Source: Enterococcus mundtii
Lineage (GTDB): Bacteria > Bacillota > Bacilli > Lactobacillales > Enterococcaceae
NCBI RefSeq assembly: GCF_002813755.1
Contig: NZ_CP018061.1
Span: 2,594,001 to 2,658,000 of the forward strand
DNA length: 64,000 bases
Reading direction: 5' to 3'
This document shows, piece after piece, positions 1 through 7,977 of this stretch. How positions within the stretch are numbered: position 1 is the stretch's first letter; every line of letters starts with the position of its first letter. The position numbers and the translations under genes are program-made. The notes beneath the pieces were generated by a model. It was given only the letters and a program-made list of their open reading frames with translations. It ran no database searches and was not told the origin of the DNA.

Positions 1-192
1 ATACCTTTTTGATTGATTCTCAGAAAATATATTCAGAATTTCTTTACTGACTTTAACTTCATATGTCATGCCTATCCCTTCTTACATATATTTTTAAAGT
101 CTATCTATCCACACTTTCTCACTGATAAGCTTTATGAAATTAAGCACGTGTTGTCCTTCTATTACTTTGCCTGGTTAAAGTTTCAATCATTT

Positions 193-387
193 TTACTTTT
201 CTATGATAGTGACATTTGCTTTTCCACAAGTTAGTTCTTGTTCTAATATTGACTTTATTTGCAATGCACATTCTTTTGAAAATGGTTCAGCCTCTTCCCA
301 TGATCCTAACAATGGATAATTATGGCGTACCGTTTTAACATACTGTTTATTTTTTACTCCTCGCGTTTGGACTTCTACATAATACAT
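193..387 (-). CDS. small hypothetical protein (64 aa)
   Basis: I do not recognise this protein. It begins MYYVEVQTRG and is soluble-looking, mixed in charge, without a signal peptide or membrane segment. The start is supported by a GAAGG ribosome binding site 7 bases before the ATG. There is no neighbour on the same strand close enough to suggest an operon, and the surrounding DNA (a remnant-rich stretch next to a decayed tRNA and a regulator) looks accessory. The call as a real gene rests on the ribosome binding site and an intact frame only. It could also be a leftover of a mobile element. Confidence 0.55.
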   Translation of the reverse strand: MYYVEVQTRGVKNKQYVKTVRHNYPLLGSWEEAEPFSKECALQIKSILEQELTCGKANVTIIEK

Positions 388-773
388 AACTATACCTTCT
401 TTGTTAAATTATTTATGTAAAGGCTACTCTTTCAAGCAACTTAGAAAAAAGTGGCAGAAAACACAAAAGATCTGGCGATATTAATTGAGGGTTACAACGA
501 CAAGCCTTTTGTCCAACAAGTTGGATAGAAGATTATGTAAATGCAGAACAGATTAACATCATGTAACACAATATAATTATAATCTATAAAAAAAAGTTTT
601 TTTATTCGTTTTATTTATATCTGCTATAAAAAATACCACCCGAAGGTGGATGGGAATGGCATTTAGTTAGGAGTTGGTTTGCGCGGTGATTTTAGTATAA
701 AAAATTATTCAGAACATTAATTGAAAAACGGAAAATATCTCACAAGTGTCATTGAGGGAGATTTTACTTTTAT
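388..773. other. gene-free stretch, possible remnants
   Basis: No convincing gene lies here. A 26-codon open stretch on the plus strand around 450-527 (GTG start, ending in QQVG) has no ribosome binding site and may be a gene fragment. A small CCACC/GGTGG hairpin lies near 637-650 without a T-run. The stretch is downstream of the AlbA_2-type gene, so it may contain that gene's 3' untranslated region. Confidence 0.4.
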
Positions 774-2282
774 CTACTTACTCTTCATAAAACCAACTTC
801 TATTTCTTTCAGTAATCTTTTAAACGTCATCACCCCAGTTTCCTCAGAAGAGCTTAAAACAAACATGGTGGCTTTACCATTACCTATCTTTTGTAGCATC
901 TCCTTTTCAACTAAGTTATTTACATTTTTTCTAACAGTGTGATCTTTATAGCTTGTAGAATTTACTATATCTTTAATTTTAAAAGCAGGTTTTTCCATGG
1001 CATATTTAATTATGCTAGTTTCTACTTCGTTCAGACCACTTAAACTTTCTAACATATTTATTTTCCATATCCTGACTTCAGTAGAATCAAAATTGGTATC
1101 AACTTCTGGAGTACGCAAGCTGTTCTTTGTAGCTACCTCAAAAATTCTAGGTCCTCCTGATCCTCCTTTTTCAGCAATTCCAACTCTTCTAAATAACGTT
1201 GAGATAATCGAATTTCTTGTTACAGAAAAACTTCCATTTATAAATTCATCTTTAGAAACTTTCATTTCTCCCGGGTTGTAGAAACTTACGTAATCATCAC
1301 AATTGATTATTTTAATTACTTTATCAGAGACATAATAAGCATGCATTAATGTATTTACTAATGCTTCTTTTAATGCAAGTAATAAGTCTGTTCTATAGGA
1401 CCCTCTCGTCATATTTTCTTCTTGTCTATAGGAATCAGGCACACTGAGTTCTAATTTTTGAATAACTAAATTGTAGAACGAAAACAAGTTCATCTCAGGA
1501 TAATTCATATCTCCACTTGATACCCTATCTCGCCAGTCAGTATCTAAAAAGCTTTGTTTTTTAAAATAATCTAATTGAAATTTTTTAAATCTATCAGTTA
1601 TAGAATTATATTTGCCCAAAAATAATAATCCGCCTATTGTTAGTCTATATGGCGACTTAGAATCTTGTCTATCTTTTTTTAATACTCCAATATTCTTTAA
1701 TAATTCTTCATGACTAAGCTCAAAATATTTAGAATTATTCGTATTTTTATAAAGTAGATTTCTATATTCGTTCACTGTTTCAAGATTTAAATCGTCTATG
1801 TCATAGTTTTGCAACAGCTCACTATCAATATCATTCTGCGAGTCTACGATTAGATATTTAAATTGTGCATCATCTGCAATACGATCACCATCGTCTGTTC
1901 TAATATATGTTTTACTTTTGTTGTTGTTTATATAAACTGGTCTTCTTTCATACGGTGCTTTGGGTACATTTATTTCTATAATAGATTTACCTGATACTTT
2001 GAATGTTTGAACATCTTCATTAGTAAGTAAATTAACACTAACTTTTTGTTTATCATGGATACAATTCCAAAATTCCGTAATAACTTTTTCTGGGTTGTCG
2101 ACTCCAACTACTTGGTATTCTTTTTTAGATACTAGCTCTTCTATACCTAAAATTATAATTCCGCCATTAGTATTTGCAAACGCACTATAAGTTGACCATA
2201 CATCATTCGATAGTTTAGTTTGAGACTTTTTAAACTCAAGTTGGAAATTTTCTTTTGGTTCTGTGAAGATTTCATCTTTCAA
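774..2282 (-). CDS. AlbA_2 (Schlafen AAA_4)-type ATP-binding putative transcriptional regulator
   Basis: A 502-residue protein of the AlbA_2/Schlafen-like family, often annotated ATP-binding protein or RecG-like regulator. The N-terminal AlbA_2 domain (about residues 10-135) is recognised by the LEFKKS segment and NTNGGIIILGIEE; a GHKL-like ATPase segment follows at about 300-390 (ALVNTLMHAYY, then a GGSGGP loop), and the last 80 residues look like a winged helix. The frame opens with a TTG at 2282, as the next codons upstream are closed by TAA. The best Shine-Dalgarno (GGGGGTG) is about 20 bases from this TTG, so an ATT two codons earlier, or an inefficient start, is possible. Five copies of an 11-bp repeat lie directly upstream and probably form its operator. 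Cellular role unknown; family members act as regulators or in phage and element defence. Confidence 0.75.
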   Translation of the reverse strand: MKDEIFTEPKENFQLEFKKSQTKLSNDVWSTYSAFANTNGGIIILGIEELVSKKEYQVVGVDNPEKVITEFWNCIHDKQKVSVNLLTNEDVQTFKVSGKSIIEINVPKAPYERRPVYINNNKSKTYIRTDDGDRIADDAQFKYLIVDSQNDIDSELLQNYDIDDLNLETVNEYRNLLYKNTNNSKYFELSHEELLKNIGVLKKDRQDSKSPYRLTIGGLLFLGKYNSITDRFKKFQLDYFKKQSFLDTDWRDRVSSGDMNYPEMNLFSFYNLVIQKLELSVPDSYRQEENMTRGSYRTDLLLALKEALVNTLMHAYYVSDKVIKIINCDDYVSFYNPGEMKVSKDEFINGSFSVTRNSIISTLFRRVGIAEKGGSGGPRIFEVATKNSLRTPEVDTNFDSTEVRIWKINMLESLSGLNEVETSIIKYAMEKPAFKIKDIVNSTSYKDHTVRKNVNNLVEKEMLQKIGNGKATMFVLSSSEETGVMTFKRLLKEIEVGFMKSK

Positions 2283-2319
2283 TTCAATAAACTTAATTTT
2301 TTACACCCCCTGATCTTAA

Positions 2320-2438
2320 TTCAAAAGCATTTCAAAAGTATTTCAAAAGTATTCTTCTTTAAAAAATGTTGCTATTTCAACCTTTCCAATATAATTATGC
2401 TCAATAGTCTAGATAAATCAAAAGTATTTCAAAAGAAT
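2320..2438. repeat. 11-bp direct repeats (3 + 2 copies), candidate operator
   Basis: Three head-to-tail copies of TTCAAAAGYAT occupy 2320-2352 and two more (the first missing one base, the last ending AAT) occupy 2418-2438. The period equals one helical turn. The blocks sit upstream of the AlbA_2-type gene and abut the -35 hexamers of apparent promoters on both strands: TTGATT on the minus strand overlaps the right block, and TTGACA on the plus strand begins at its last base. This is the layout of an operator read by one regulator for two divergent transcripts. Regulation itself is inferred. Confidence 0.6.
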
Positions 2439-2465
2439 TGACAATATAAAAATTCGAGATATAAT
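2438..2465 (+). promoter_or_regulatory. sigma-A-type promoter
   Basis: TTGACA, 16-base spacer, TATAAT. Both hexamers are perfect. Transcription would start near 2472 and meet an intrinsic terminator about 65 bases later, so it does not drive an ordinary gene. Confidence 0.65.
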
Positions 2466-2471
2466 TTAGGT

Positions 2472-2540
2472 TTAATATATTTTAATCTGAATATTATGCC
2501 CATCATTAGATAGAGAATAACTCTAATGAAAGGTTTTTTT
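2472..2540 (+). ncRNA. candidate small RNA (promoter-to-terminator unit)
   Basis: A consensus promoter immediately upstream and an intrinsic terminator at the end define a transcript of about 65-70 nucleotides. It contains only a five-codon open frame (ATG at 2495, no ribosome binding site). The 11-bp repeats abutting its promoter suggest control by the divergent AlbA_2-type regulator. The unit could instead be a leftover leader whose gene was lost. No RNA family is recognised. Confidence 0.4.
2504..2540 (+). terminator. intrinsic terminator of the short plus-strand transcript
   Basis: Stem CATTAGA/TCTAATG with an 11-base loop, followed by AAGG and seven T residues. Confidence 0.65.
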
Positions 2541-2613
2541 GTATACTCTAGAACTCGAACCTACACATCTTCTATTATGAGCTAAATACTCTATCTAACT
2601 GAGCTAAAGGTAC
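2541..2613 (-). pseudogene. decayed tRNA-Met (CAT) gene
   Basis: The minus strand reads as a 73-base tRNA. The D arm (GCTC...GAGT), an anticodon loop CTCATAA with anticodon CAT, and a T loop TTCGAGT are all in place, and the 5' end (ACCTTTAGCTCAGTTAG) resembles Firmicute tRNA-Met. The stems are damaged: the acceptor has mismatches at pairs 4-69 and 5-68, the anticodon stem has an A-A mismatch plus wobbles, and the outer T-stem pair is G-G. It is therefore most likely non-functional. A tRNA covariance-model score would decide. Confidence 0.6.
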
Positions 2614-2865
2614 AGGTTGTTACCACTAATTTATTTTTGAGTATGTAAATGAGAAATCGCGGCAACAAACTTGTTATCATAATAAAGGTACGTGTATGGA
2701 CGGTTATGAAATTGATTATTTTGTATATAATGACAAAAATATTTTGTTGAATGATTTTTAACTTCGTCAATAAGCATTAGTTCATACAAGCTGTTCACAT
2801 ATAGTATGATATACTTTTATTATGTTCTTCTCTATTATGCAAATAAGCATATATAAGGGTTTTAT

Positions 2866-2895
2866 TTGGAAGAATTTATGGCAACGTCCTATACT
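2866..2895 (+). promoter_or_regulatory. promoter of the 85-aa protein gene
   Basis: TTGGAA, 18-base spacer, TATACT, ending about 30 bases before the start codon at 2928. Confidence 0.5.
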
Positions 2896-2927
2896 TAAAT
2901 TATCAAATAAAAAGGACGTGAAGATAA

Positions 2928-3185
2928 ATGTCAGATTTAGAACACAAAGAAGAAAAAGCTTTAGACAAAATTGTTGCTACAGTCAATAAACTGGATAAAG
3001 AATTAAATGAACTTGATACGTTATCTGAAAATCCAGAAAAAAAACACAACCTAAAAAAATGGTTAGTTGAACGTAAGGCGATTCATGAAATCAAAAAAAT
3101 TCTTCATGAAGCTGATAAATACGAAAAATATGATGAAAAAGAACTTGATAAAGAATTTAAAGAAATTAATGATCTATTACAATAA
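2928..3185 (+). CDS. small charged helical protein (85 aa)
   Basis: An unrecognised 85-residue protein very rich in Lys and Glu (starts MSDLEHKEEK, ends KEINDLLQ). It has no signal peptide, Cys or membrane segment, and heptad-like spacing of Leu/Ile predicts one or two long helices, probably a coiled coil. An AAAGGA ribosome binding site precedes the ATG by about 10 bases, a TTGGAA/TATACT promoter lies just upstream and an intrinsic terminator follows within 10 bases, so this is a complete monocistronic unit. Function unknown; no family is claimed. Confidence 0.7.
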   Translation: MSDLEHKEEKALDKIVATVNKLDKELNELDTLSENPEKKHNLKKWLVERKAIHEIKKILHEADKYEKYDEKELDKEFKEINDLLQ

Positions 3186-3192
3186 TCTGTTA

Positions 3193-3219
3193 AAACGACT
3201 CATTTTGAGTCGTTTTTTT
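3193..3219 (+). terminator. intrinsic terminator
   Basis: Stem AAACGACTCA/TGAGTCGTTT with a TTT loop and a T-run, directly behind the 85-aa protein gene. The remaining bases to the rplL terminator (3220-3458) hold only a small CCAGAA/TTCTGG hairpin and no gene. Confidence 0.85.
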
Positions 3220-3458
3220 ATACAAAAACACTACCAGAACGCTTCTGGATAATAGTTGAGTTACGAGAAGATTATACACGTACCCAAATTCCTTTTAGCT
3301 ACTATCATCTATCGCCAACTATATCTAATCACGAATAAGTTTTAGCAATAGACTTGATGAACATCTTTCTTTTCTGCTACTACTCATGATCAAATGGTTT
3401 TTACGTTTTTACTTGTGTTGCCACGAGTTATACTAGAAACACAGCGCATTTCAAGAAA

Positions 3459-3499
3459 CAAAAAAAGGCTAAAAACCTTAATCAATAAGGTTTTTAGCC
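3459..3499 (-). terminator. intrinsic terminator of the rplJ-rplL unit
   Basis: Perfect 14-bp stem GGCTAAAAACCTTA/TAAGGTTTTTAGCC followed on the minus strand by eight T residues, just behind rplL. Confidence 0.9.
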
Positions 3500-3517
3500 A
3501 ATCAAAAATCGATAAAA

Positions 3518-3886
3518 TTATTTAACTGTTACAGAAGCGCCAACTTCTTCAAGTTTAGCTTTTAATTCTTCAGCTTCTTCTTTAGAAACGCCTTCTTTAA
3601 CTGGTGCAGGAGCGCCATCAACTACAGCTTTAGCTTCTTTCAAGCCTAAGCCAGTTGCTTCACGAACTGCTTTGATAACTTTAACTTTTTGGTCTCCAGC
3701 TGCAGTTAATTCTACAGTGAATTCAGTTTGTTCTTCAGCAGCAGCACCGCCACCAGCAGCAACTGCAGCTACAGGAGCAGCAGCAGATACGCCAAATTCT
3801 TCTTCAATAGCTTTAACTAGGTCGTTAAGTTCTAGGATAGTTGCTTCTTTTAACTCAGCAACGATGTTTTCAATGTTCAATGCCAT
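3518..3886 (-). CDS. rplL: 50S ribosomal protein L7/L12
   Basis: Ribosomal stalk protein L7/L12, present as dimers bound to L10 and recruiting translation GTPases to the ribosome. The sequence shows the N-terminal dimerisation helices ([17 protein letters not shown]), an Ala/Gly-rich hinge at about residues 36-50 ([15 protein letters not shown]) and the C-terminal factor-binding domain with [18 protein letters not shown] and [12 protein letters not shown]. Length is 122 residues, as expected. I start it at the ATG with a GGAGG 8 bases upstream; a longer reading from 3901 would swallow that ribosome binding site. It is the last gene of the rplJ-rplL unit and is followed by a strong terminator. 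Its high GCA/GCT use fits high expression. Confidence 0.97.
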   Translation of the reverse strand: MALNIENIVAELKEATILELNDLVKAIEEEFGVSAAAPVAAVAAGGGAAAEEQTEFTVELTAAGDQKVKVIKAVREATGLGLKEAKAVVDGAPAPVKEGVSKEEAEELKAKLEEVGASVTVK

Positions 3887-3944
3887 TTTTGTTTCCTCCA
3901 TTTTAAATGTTCTTTTTTTATTTATTGTTTATGCTATGCGGCAA

Positions 3945-4448
3945 TTAAGCTGCATCTCCATCTTCTTTGTCTGCGACTGCTTTGACAGCGTAAGCCACGT
4001 TGCGGACTGGCGCTTGTAGTACAGATAGCAACATAGATAGAAGTCCTTCGCGGTTTGGCAATTTTGCCAATGCTGTGATTTCTTCCAATGTAGATACTTT
4101 ACCTTCGATGATACCGCCTTTGATTTCTAATGCTTTTGCATCTTTAGCAAATTCGTCCATGATTTTCGCTGGTGCTACTACATCTTCGTTACTGAATGCA
4201 ACGGCTGTAGGGCCAGTGAAAACTTCGTCCATGCCGTCTAGGCCGGCTTTTTTAGCTGCACGTGAAAGGATTGAGTTTTTGATAACTTTCATTTCAACGT
4301 TAGCTTCACGAAGTTGTTTACGTAAGCGTGTTACTTCATCAACAGTTAATCCACGGTAGTCAACTACGACTACAGAAGCTGCTTCTGTAAATTTTGCACT
4401 TACTTCGTCAACGATTGCTGCTTTTTTTGCGATAATTGCTTCACTCAT
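3945..4448 (-). CDS. rplJ: 50S ribosomal protein L10
   Basis: L10 anchors the L7/L12 dimers to 23S rRNA at the base of the ribosomal stalk and represses its own operon by binding the L10 leader. The N-terminal RNA-binding domain shows [20 protein letters not shown] and [12 protein letters not shown]; the C-terminal helix region binds L7/L12. At 167 residues it has family length. The ATG has a GGAGG 10 bases upstream. rplL follows after 58 bases. The leader upstream contains a recognisable L10-binding structure, an attenuator and an unusual duplicated hairpin. Confidence 0.97.
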   Translation of the reverse strand: MSEAIIAKKAAIVDEVSAKFTEAASVVVVDYRGLTVDEVTRLRKQLREANVEMKVIKNSILSRAAKKAGLDGMDEVFTGPTAVAFSNEDVVAPAKIMDEFAKDAKALEIKGGIIEGKVSTLEEITALAKLPNREGLLSMLLSVLQAPVRNVAYAVKAVADKEDGDAA

Positions 4449-4509
4449 TTTTGAGTTTCACCTCCTGAATTTTGATGGAAGAGTTTTTTACGACTGAATC
4501 GTTTGTGCC

Positions 4510-4623
4510 TCATCTAATCACTGCGTTCTTAGTGATTCTACTCGCTTGCGCTCGAAAGGAAACTCCTTTCGCTCAACTCAACGAGTATTGTTCATCATCT
4601 AATCACTTCGTTCTTAGTGATTC
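4510..4623. repeat. 29-bp duplicated hairpin block before rplJ
   Basis: Two copies of a 29-base sequence (4510-4538 and 4595-4623) differ at one position. Each contains its own inverted repeat AATCACT/AGTGATT. Between them lies a nested hairpin with ACTCG/CGAGT outside and CGAAAGGA/TCCTTTCG inside. The block sits between the L10-leader attenuator and the rplJ ribosome binding site, where leaders are usually compact, so it looks like a small inserted palindromic element. In the transcript it would form three consecutive stem-loops. Confidence 0.65.
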
Positions 4624-4628
4624 ACAAC

Positions 4629-4658
4629 AAAAAACTCTATGCCACCGTAGACATAGAG
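4629..4658 (-). terminator. attenuator at the end of the L10 leader
   Basis: Stem CTCTATG/CATAGAG with loop TCTACGGTGG followed by six T residues on the minus strand. It ends transcription ahead of rplJ when L10 binds (inferred from the family mechanism). Confidence 0.75.
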
Positions 4659-4735
4659 GGACTATTGAATATATTCAATAAACGTCCTCGGTAGGAAATT
4701 AAGGCTAAGCCACCTACTGTCTTCGGTACAAGTTA
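4629..4735 (-). ncRNA. L10 leader (ribosomal protein autoregulatory leader)
   Basis: The minus strand contains the conserved core of the Firmicute L10 leader: GTAGGTGGCTTAGCC, CCTACCGAGGACG and the closing CTCTATG...CATAGAG helix. It lies between rplA and rplJ as expected. L10 complexed with L12 is known to bind this element in related bacteria and lower rplJ-rplL expression. The exact ends are approximate. Confidence 0.85.
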
Positions 4736-4744
4736 ATTATTAAC

Positions 4745-4776
4745 CTCAACTAGCTTAGCACGCTAAACTAGTTGAG
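4745..4776 (-). other. long hairpin between rplA and the L10 leader
   Basis: Imperfect 15-bp stem CTCAACTAGTTTAGC/GCTAAGCTAGTTGAG with one G-T pair and a two-base loop. There is no T-run behind it, so it is more likely an RNA-processing or 3'-end-protecting structure than a terminator. Confidence 0.6.
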
Positions 4777-4823
4777 TCAAGAATTATTTTTCAGTTGGAT
4801 CAATCAACGTCCTAATCGTTGGA

Positions 4824-5513
4824 TTAGAAAGAAGCTTGGTCTACATGGATACCAGGTCCAAATGTTGTTGTTACAGTAATGTTTTTCATGTATTGACCTT
4901 TAGCTGCAGATGGTTTAGCTTTCACTAATACATCATGGATCGCAGCAAAGTTTTCAACTAATTTTTCGTTGTCGAAAGAAACTTTACCGATTGGTACGTG
5001 GATGTTTCCAGCTTTGTCAACGCGGTAAGTTACTTTACCAGCTTTTACTTCGTTGATTGCTTTTGTTACGTCCATTGTTACAGTACCAGTTTTAGGGTTT
5101 GGCATTAAGCCTTTAGGTCCTAATACACGTCCTAGACGACCAACAGTAGCCATCATGTCAGGTGTTGCAACAACTACGTCAAAGTCAAACCATCCGTTTT
5201 GGATTTTTTGAACCATGTCGTCGTCACCAACGAAGTCTGCACCAGCTGCTTCAGCTTCTTTTGCTTTGTCTCCTTTAGCAAATACTAAAACAGTTTGTGT
5301 TTTACCAGTTCCGTTTGGTAATACAACAGCTCCACGAATTTGTTGGTCTGCTTTTTTAGGGTCTACGTTTAGACGGTATGCAACTTCAACTGTTGCATCA
5401 AATTTTGCAATGTTTGTTTCTTTCGCTAATGCTACTGCTTCAGCGACAGAATAAACTTTATTTGAATCCACTTTTTTCAATGCTTCTTGCATTTTTTTGC
5501 TCTTTTTAGCCAT
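4824..5513 (-). CDS. rplA: 50S ribosomal protein L1
   Basis: L1 forms the mobile stalk at the E site and in many bacteria represses the L11-L1 operon by binding its mRNA. The 229-residue length is normal. Family signatures include [20 protein letters not shown] followed by [11 protein letters not shown] (residues 118-148) and the C-terminal [19 protein letters not shown] is 7 bases from the ATG. It follows rplK after 101 bases that carry a repeated GTGGGAGG...AACCACA leader block also seen before rplK. Confidence 0.97.
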   Translation of the reverse strand: MAKKSKKMQEALKKVDSNKVYSVAEAVALAKETNIAKFDATVEVAYRLNVDPKKADQQIRGAVVLPNGTGKTQTVLVFAKGDKAKEAEAAGADFVGDDDMVQKIQNGWFDFDVVVATPDMMATVGRLGRVLGPKGLMPNPKTGTVTMDVTKAINEVKAGKVTYRVDKAGNIHVPIGKVSFDNEKLVENFAAIHDVLVKAKPSAAKGQYMKNITVTTTFGPGIHVDQASF

Positions 5514-5530
5514 TTTGGTTCCTCCTTGAT

Positions 5531-5560
5531 TGTGGTTATAACGGTTGTACCTCCCACGTG
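5531..5560 (-). promoter_or_regulatory. GTGGGAGG...TAACCACA leader element before rplA
   Basis: The minus strand has GTGGGAGG and, 11 bases on, TAACCACA; GTGG and CCAC can pair to close a loop. The same pair of blocks precedes rplK. A shared element upstream of both genes suggests an L1-binding regulatory hairpin; binding is inferred, not shown. Confidence 0.4.
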
Positions 5561-5614
5561 TCCTATACCTTTCAATACAGGGCCAACTGAGAAGCTACTT
5601 TCTTAGGGTGCAGA

Positions 5615-6037
5615 TTATTCTACAGTGATCCCCATGCTTCGTGCAGTTCCTTCAACCATGCGCATTGCTGCTTCAACGTTAGCTGCGTTTAGGTCTTCCA
5701 TTTTTAATTCAGCGATTTCTTTTACTTGATCGCTAGAAACTTTAGCAACTTTATTTTTGTTTGGTTCGCCTGAACCTTTTTCGATTTTCGCTGCTTTTTT
5801 CAATAATACTGCAGCTGGTGGTGTTTTTGTAACGAATGTGAATGAACGGTCTTCGTATACAGAAATCACAACTGGAATGATCAAACCTGCTTGATCAGCT
5901 GTACGAGCATTGAATTCTTTTGTGAATCCCATGATATTGATACCCGCTTGACCTAGTGCAGGACCTACTGGGGGAGCTGGAGTTGCTTTACCTGCAGGAA
6001 TTTGCAATTTAACGATTTTTTCTACTTTCTTTGCCAC
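5615..6037 (-). CDS. rplK: 50S ribosomal protein L11
   Basis: L11 binds the GTPase-associated centre of 23S rRNA and is needed for RelA-type stringent signalling. The sequence has the proline-rich interdomain segment [19 protein letters not shown] near residue 20 and the C-terminal RNA-binding domain with [18 protein letters not shown]. It is 140 residues long, as usual. It begins with GTG at 6037, the only start in frame at 8 bases from the GGAGG; the nearby ATG at 6044 is out of frame. First gene of the rplK-rplA unit, preceded by a promoter and a leader of about 115 bases. Confidence 0.96.
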   Translation of the reverse strand: MAKKVEKIVKLQIPAGKATPAPPVGPALGQAGINIMGFTKEFNARTADQAGLIIPVVISVYEDRSFTFVTKTPPAAVLLKKAAKIEKGSGEPNKNKVAKVSSDQVKEIAELKMEDLNAANVEAAMRMVEGTARSMGITVE

Positions 6038-6062
6038 GAGACATACCTCCTTAAGTCCGTGA

Positions 6063-6100
6063 TGTGGTTAATTGGAGATGCATATTTCTCCTCCCACGTA
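6063..6100 (-). promoter_or_regulatory. GTGGGAGG...TAACCACA leader element before rplK
   Basis: Second instance of the paired blocks seen before rplA, here 19 bases apart, in the untranslated leader of rplK. GTGG/CCAC can close a hairpin whose loop contains an inner GGAGA/TCTCC pairing. Candidate L1 autoregulatory site by position and duplication. Confidence 0.45.
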
Positions 6101-6160
6101 TTGTCAGTTGATCTTAAAATCAATTGACATATCATGTACATAACGAATGCACACTGATAC

Positions 6161-6188
6161 AGTATAGCAAATTATTCTTTTTTTTCAA
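6161..6188 (-). promoter_or_regulatory. promoter of rplK-rplA
   Basis: TTGAAA, 16-base A-rich spacer, TATACT on the minus strand, placing the start near 6153. The rest of the gap to sdaAB (6189-6357) carries no gene. Confidence 0.6.
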
Positions 6189-6357
6189 CAATTTTTTCTG
6201 ATTATTTTCACCTTTATCCAAAAAAAAGCTAAATATCTGGTTAAAACGTGAAGAAATCTCTTTATAAATCGCTTATTTATGCTAAACTTACGCCTGTATG
6301 AACCTAATACATAATATATATAATAAATAAGTTCTTCTATTCTAATGAGGTGAAATA

Positions 6358-7026
6358 ATGAAAGATCTAAAATACAGAAGTGTATTCGATATTATTGGTC
6401 CTGTCATGATTGGACCGAGCAGTTCGCATACCGCTGGAGCAGCAAGAATCGGAAAGATCGTCCGTAGTATTTTTGGTGATCAACCAGATTCTGTTGACAT
6501 CTACCTATATGAGTCTTTTGCCAAAACCTATCGTGGACATGGTACTGATATTGCCTTAGTTGGAGGATTATTAGGCATGGAACCTGATGATTCTCGTTTA
6601 GCAGATTCGTTAAGGTTGGCTCATGAAGCAGGTATGGAAGTATTATTCGTACCTAAAAGTGAAAAAGCCGATCATCCTAATTCCGTCAAAATGTTGTTGA
6701 AAAAAGGCAGTCGAAAGCTTTCGGTTACAGGTATCTCAATTGGTGGGGGCAACATCCAGATTTCTGAATTGAACGGCTTCAAGATTTCATTAAGCATGGG
6801 AACACCGACCTTGATCATCGTCCACCAAGACGTTCCTGGCATGATTGCTAAAGTCACCAATATTCTTTCAGAAACCAACACCAATATCGGTACAATGACA
6901 GTTACTCGTGAGTCAAAAGGCGAAAATGCCATTATGATCATGGAAGTGGACGATCCTCAAGTAGAAGATACCGTAAAAAAACTAAAACAGTTACCAAATA
7001 TTGACAGTGTCAATTATTTCGAGTAA
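6358..7026 (+). CDS. sdaAB: L-serine dehydratase, beta subunit
   Basis: Beta subunit of the iron-sulfur L-serine ammonia-lyase that turns L-serine into pyruvate and ammonia in the cytoplasm. The signature GPVMIGPSSSHTAGAARIGK lies at residues 14-33, and the C-terminal half is an ACT domain (LIIVHQDVPGMIAKVTNIL, about 145-222). Length 222 is typical of the two-subunit form. A GAGGTG precedes the ATG by 6 bases. The alpha-subunit gene follows after 15 bases, so both are co-transcribed. Confidence 0.96.
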   Translation: MKDLKYRSVFDIIGPVMIGPSSSHTAGAARIGKIVRSIFGDQPDSVDIYLYESFAKTYRGHGTDIALVGGLLGMEPDDSRLADSLRLAHEAGMEVLFVPKSEKADHPNSVKMLLKKGSRKLSVTGISIGGGNIQISELNGFKISLSMGTPTLIIVHQDVPGMIAKVTNILSETNTNIGTMTVTRESKGENAIMIMEVDDPQVEDTVKKLKQLPNIDSVNYFE

Positions 7027-7041
7027 AGGAGCAGACGAGGT

Positions 7042-7914
7042 ATGTTTTTATCAATTGAAGAATTAGTCCAACAAGCACAAGACTACCCTAGCGTTGCCGA
7101 ATTGATGATCGCAGTTGAGATGGAGATGAGCGGTCGTTCTCGTGAGCAGATCATCAAGATCATGGAAAAGAATCTACTCGTGATGGAACAATCTATCGCA
7201 GAAGGAAATGCCGGCGTAACTTCTGTCACAGGAATTACTGGCGGCGATGCCAAAAAGATGGACAACTATCTTTCTCACGCTGATTTCCTTAGTGGCGAAA
7301 CAATCTTGACCGCGGTTCGTAATGCGATTGCTGTGAACGAAGTCAATGCCAAAATGGGATTGATCTGCGCAACGCCTACTGCGGGCAGCGCAGGAGTTGT
7401 CCCTGGTGTCTTGATGGCCGTACGTGATCGTTTGCAATTAACCCATGAACAACAACTCGACTTCTTATTTACAGCTGGCGCTTTTGGCTTGGTCATTGCA
7501 AACAACGCATCGATCAGCGGGGCTGAAGGTGGTTGTCAAGCAGAAATCGGATCGGCGAGTGCGATGGCTTCCGCTGCCTTGGTTTGTGCGAAAAACGGCA
7601 CAGCTCACCAAGCCGCCCAAGCTGTGGCAATCACGCTTAAAAATATGATGGGTTTGATCTGCGATCCTGTAGCTGGTCTCGTCGAAGTCCCTTGCGTTAA
7701 AAGAAATGCTTTAGGTTCGTCACAAGCATTCATCTCAGCTGATATGGCTTTAGCTGGCATCGAAAGCGTGATCCCACCTGATGAAGTAGTCGCTGCCATG
7801 TACCAAGTGGGCAGACAAATGCCTTCGATTTTCAAAGAAACCGCAGAAGGCGGACTTGCAGTGACACCTACCGCGAAACGATTAACGAAAGAAATCTTAG
7901 AAAAACAAACATAG
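7042..7914 (+). CDS. sdaAA: L-serine dehydratase, alpha subunit
   Basis: Catalytic alpha subunit of L-serine dehydratase, carrying the oxygen-sensitive [4Fe-4S] cluster that activates serine. The conserved Cys residues are visible in GLICATPTAGSAGVVPG (about 106-122), SGAEGGCQAEIGSASA and GLICDPVAGLVEVPCVKRN. Length 290 fits the family. A GAGG lies upstream of the ATG. A strong palindromic terminator ends the sdaAB-sdaAA unit. Confidence 0.96.
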   Translation: MFLSIEELVQQAQDYPSVAELMIAVEMEMSGRSREQIIKIMEKNLLVMEQSIAEGNAGVTSVTGITGGDAKKMDNYLSHADFLSGETILTAVRNAIAVNEVNAKMGLICATPTAGSAGVVPGVLMAVRDRLQLTHEQQLDFLFTAGAFGLVIANNASISGAEGGCQAEIGSASAMASAALVCAKNGTAHQAAQAVAITLKNMMGLICDPVAGLVEVPCVKRNALGSSQAFISADMALAGIESVIPPDEVVAAMYQVGRQMPSIFKETAEGGLAVTPTAKRLTKEILEKQT

Positions 7915-7977
7915 TTACTTCTTATATCAAAAGCTGAATCAGACAATGCACAAAAATTCATTATCGCCAAAGATATG

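Noticed and set aside
13..234. 73-codon plus-strand open frame at the left edge
   Set aside because: No ribosome binding site and overlaps the better supported minus-strand gene at 193-387.
450..527. 26-codon open frame ending in QQVG
   Set aside because: Too short, no ribosome binding site, no recognisable family; possibly a gene fragment but not supportable.
4472..4681. 69-codon plus-strand open frame opposite the rplJ leader
   Set aside because: It lies over the antisense of the L10 leader and the repeat hairpins, whose structure explains the sequence.
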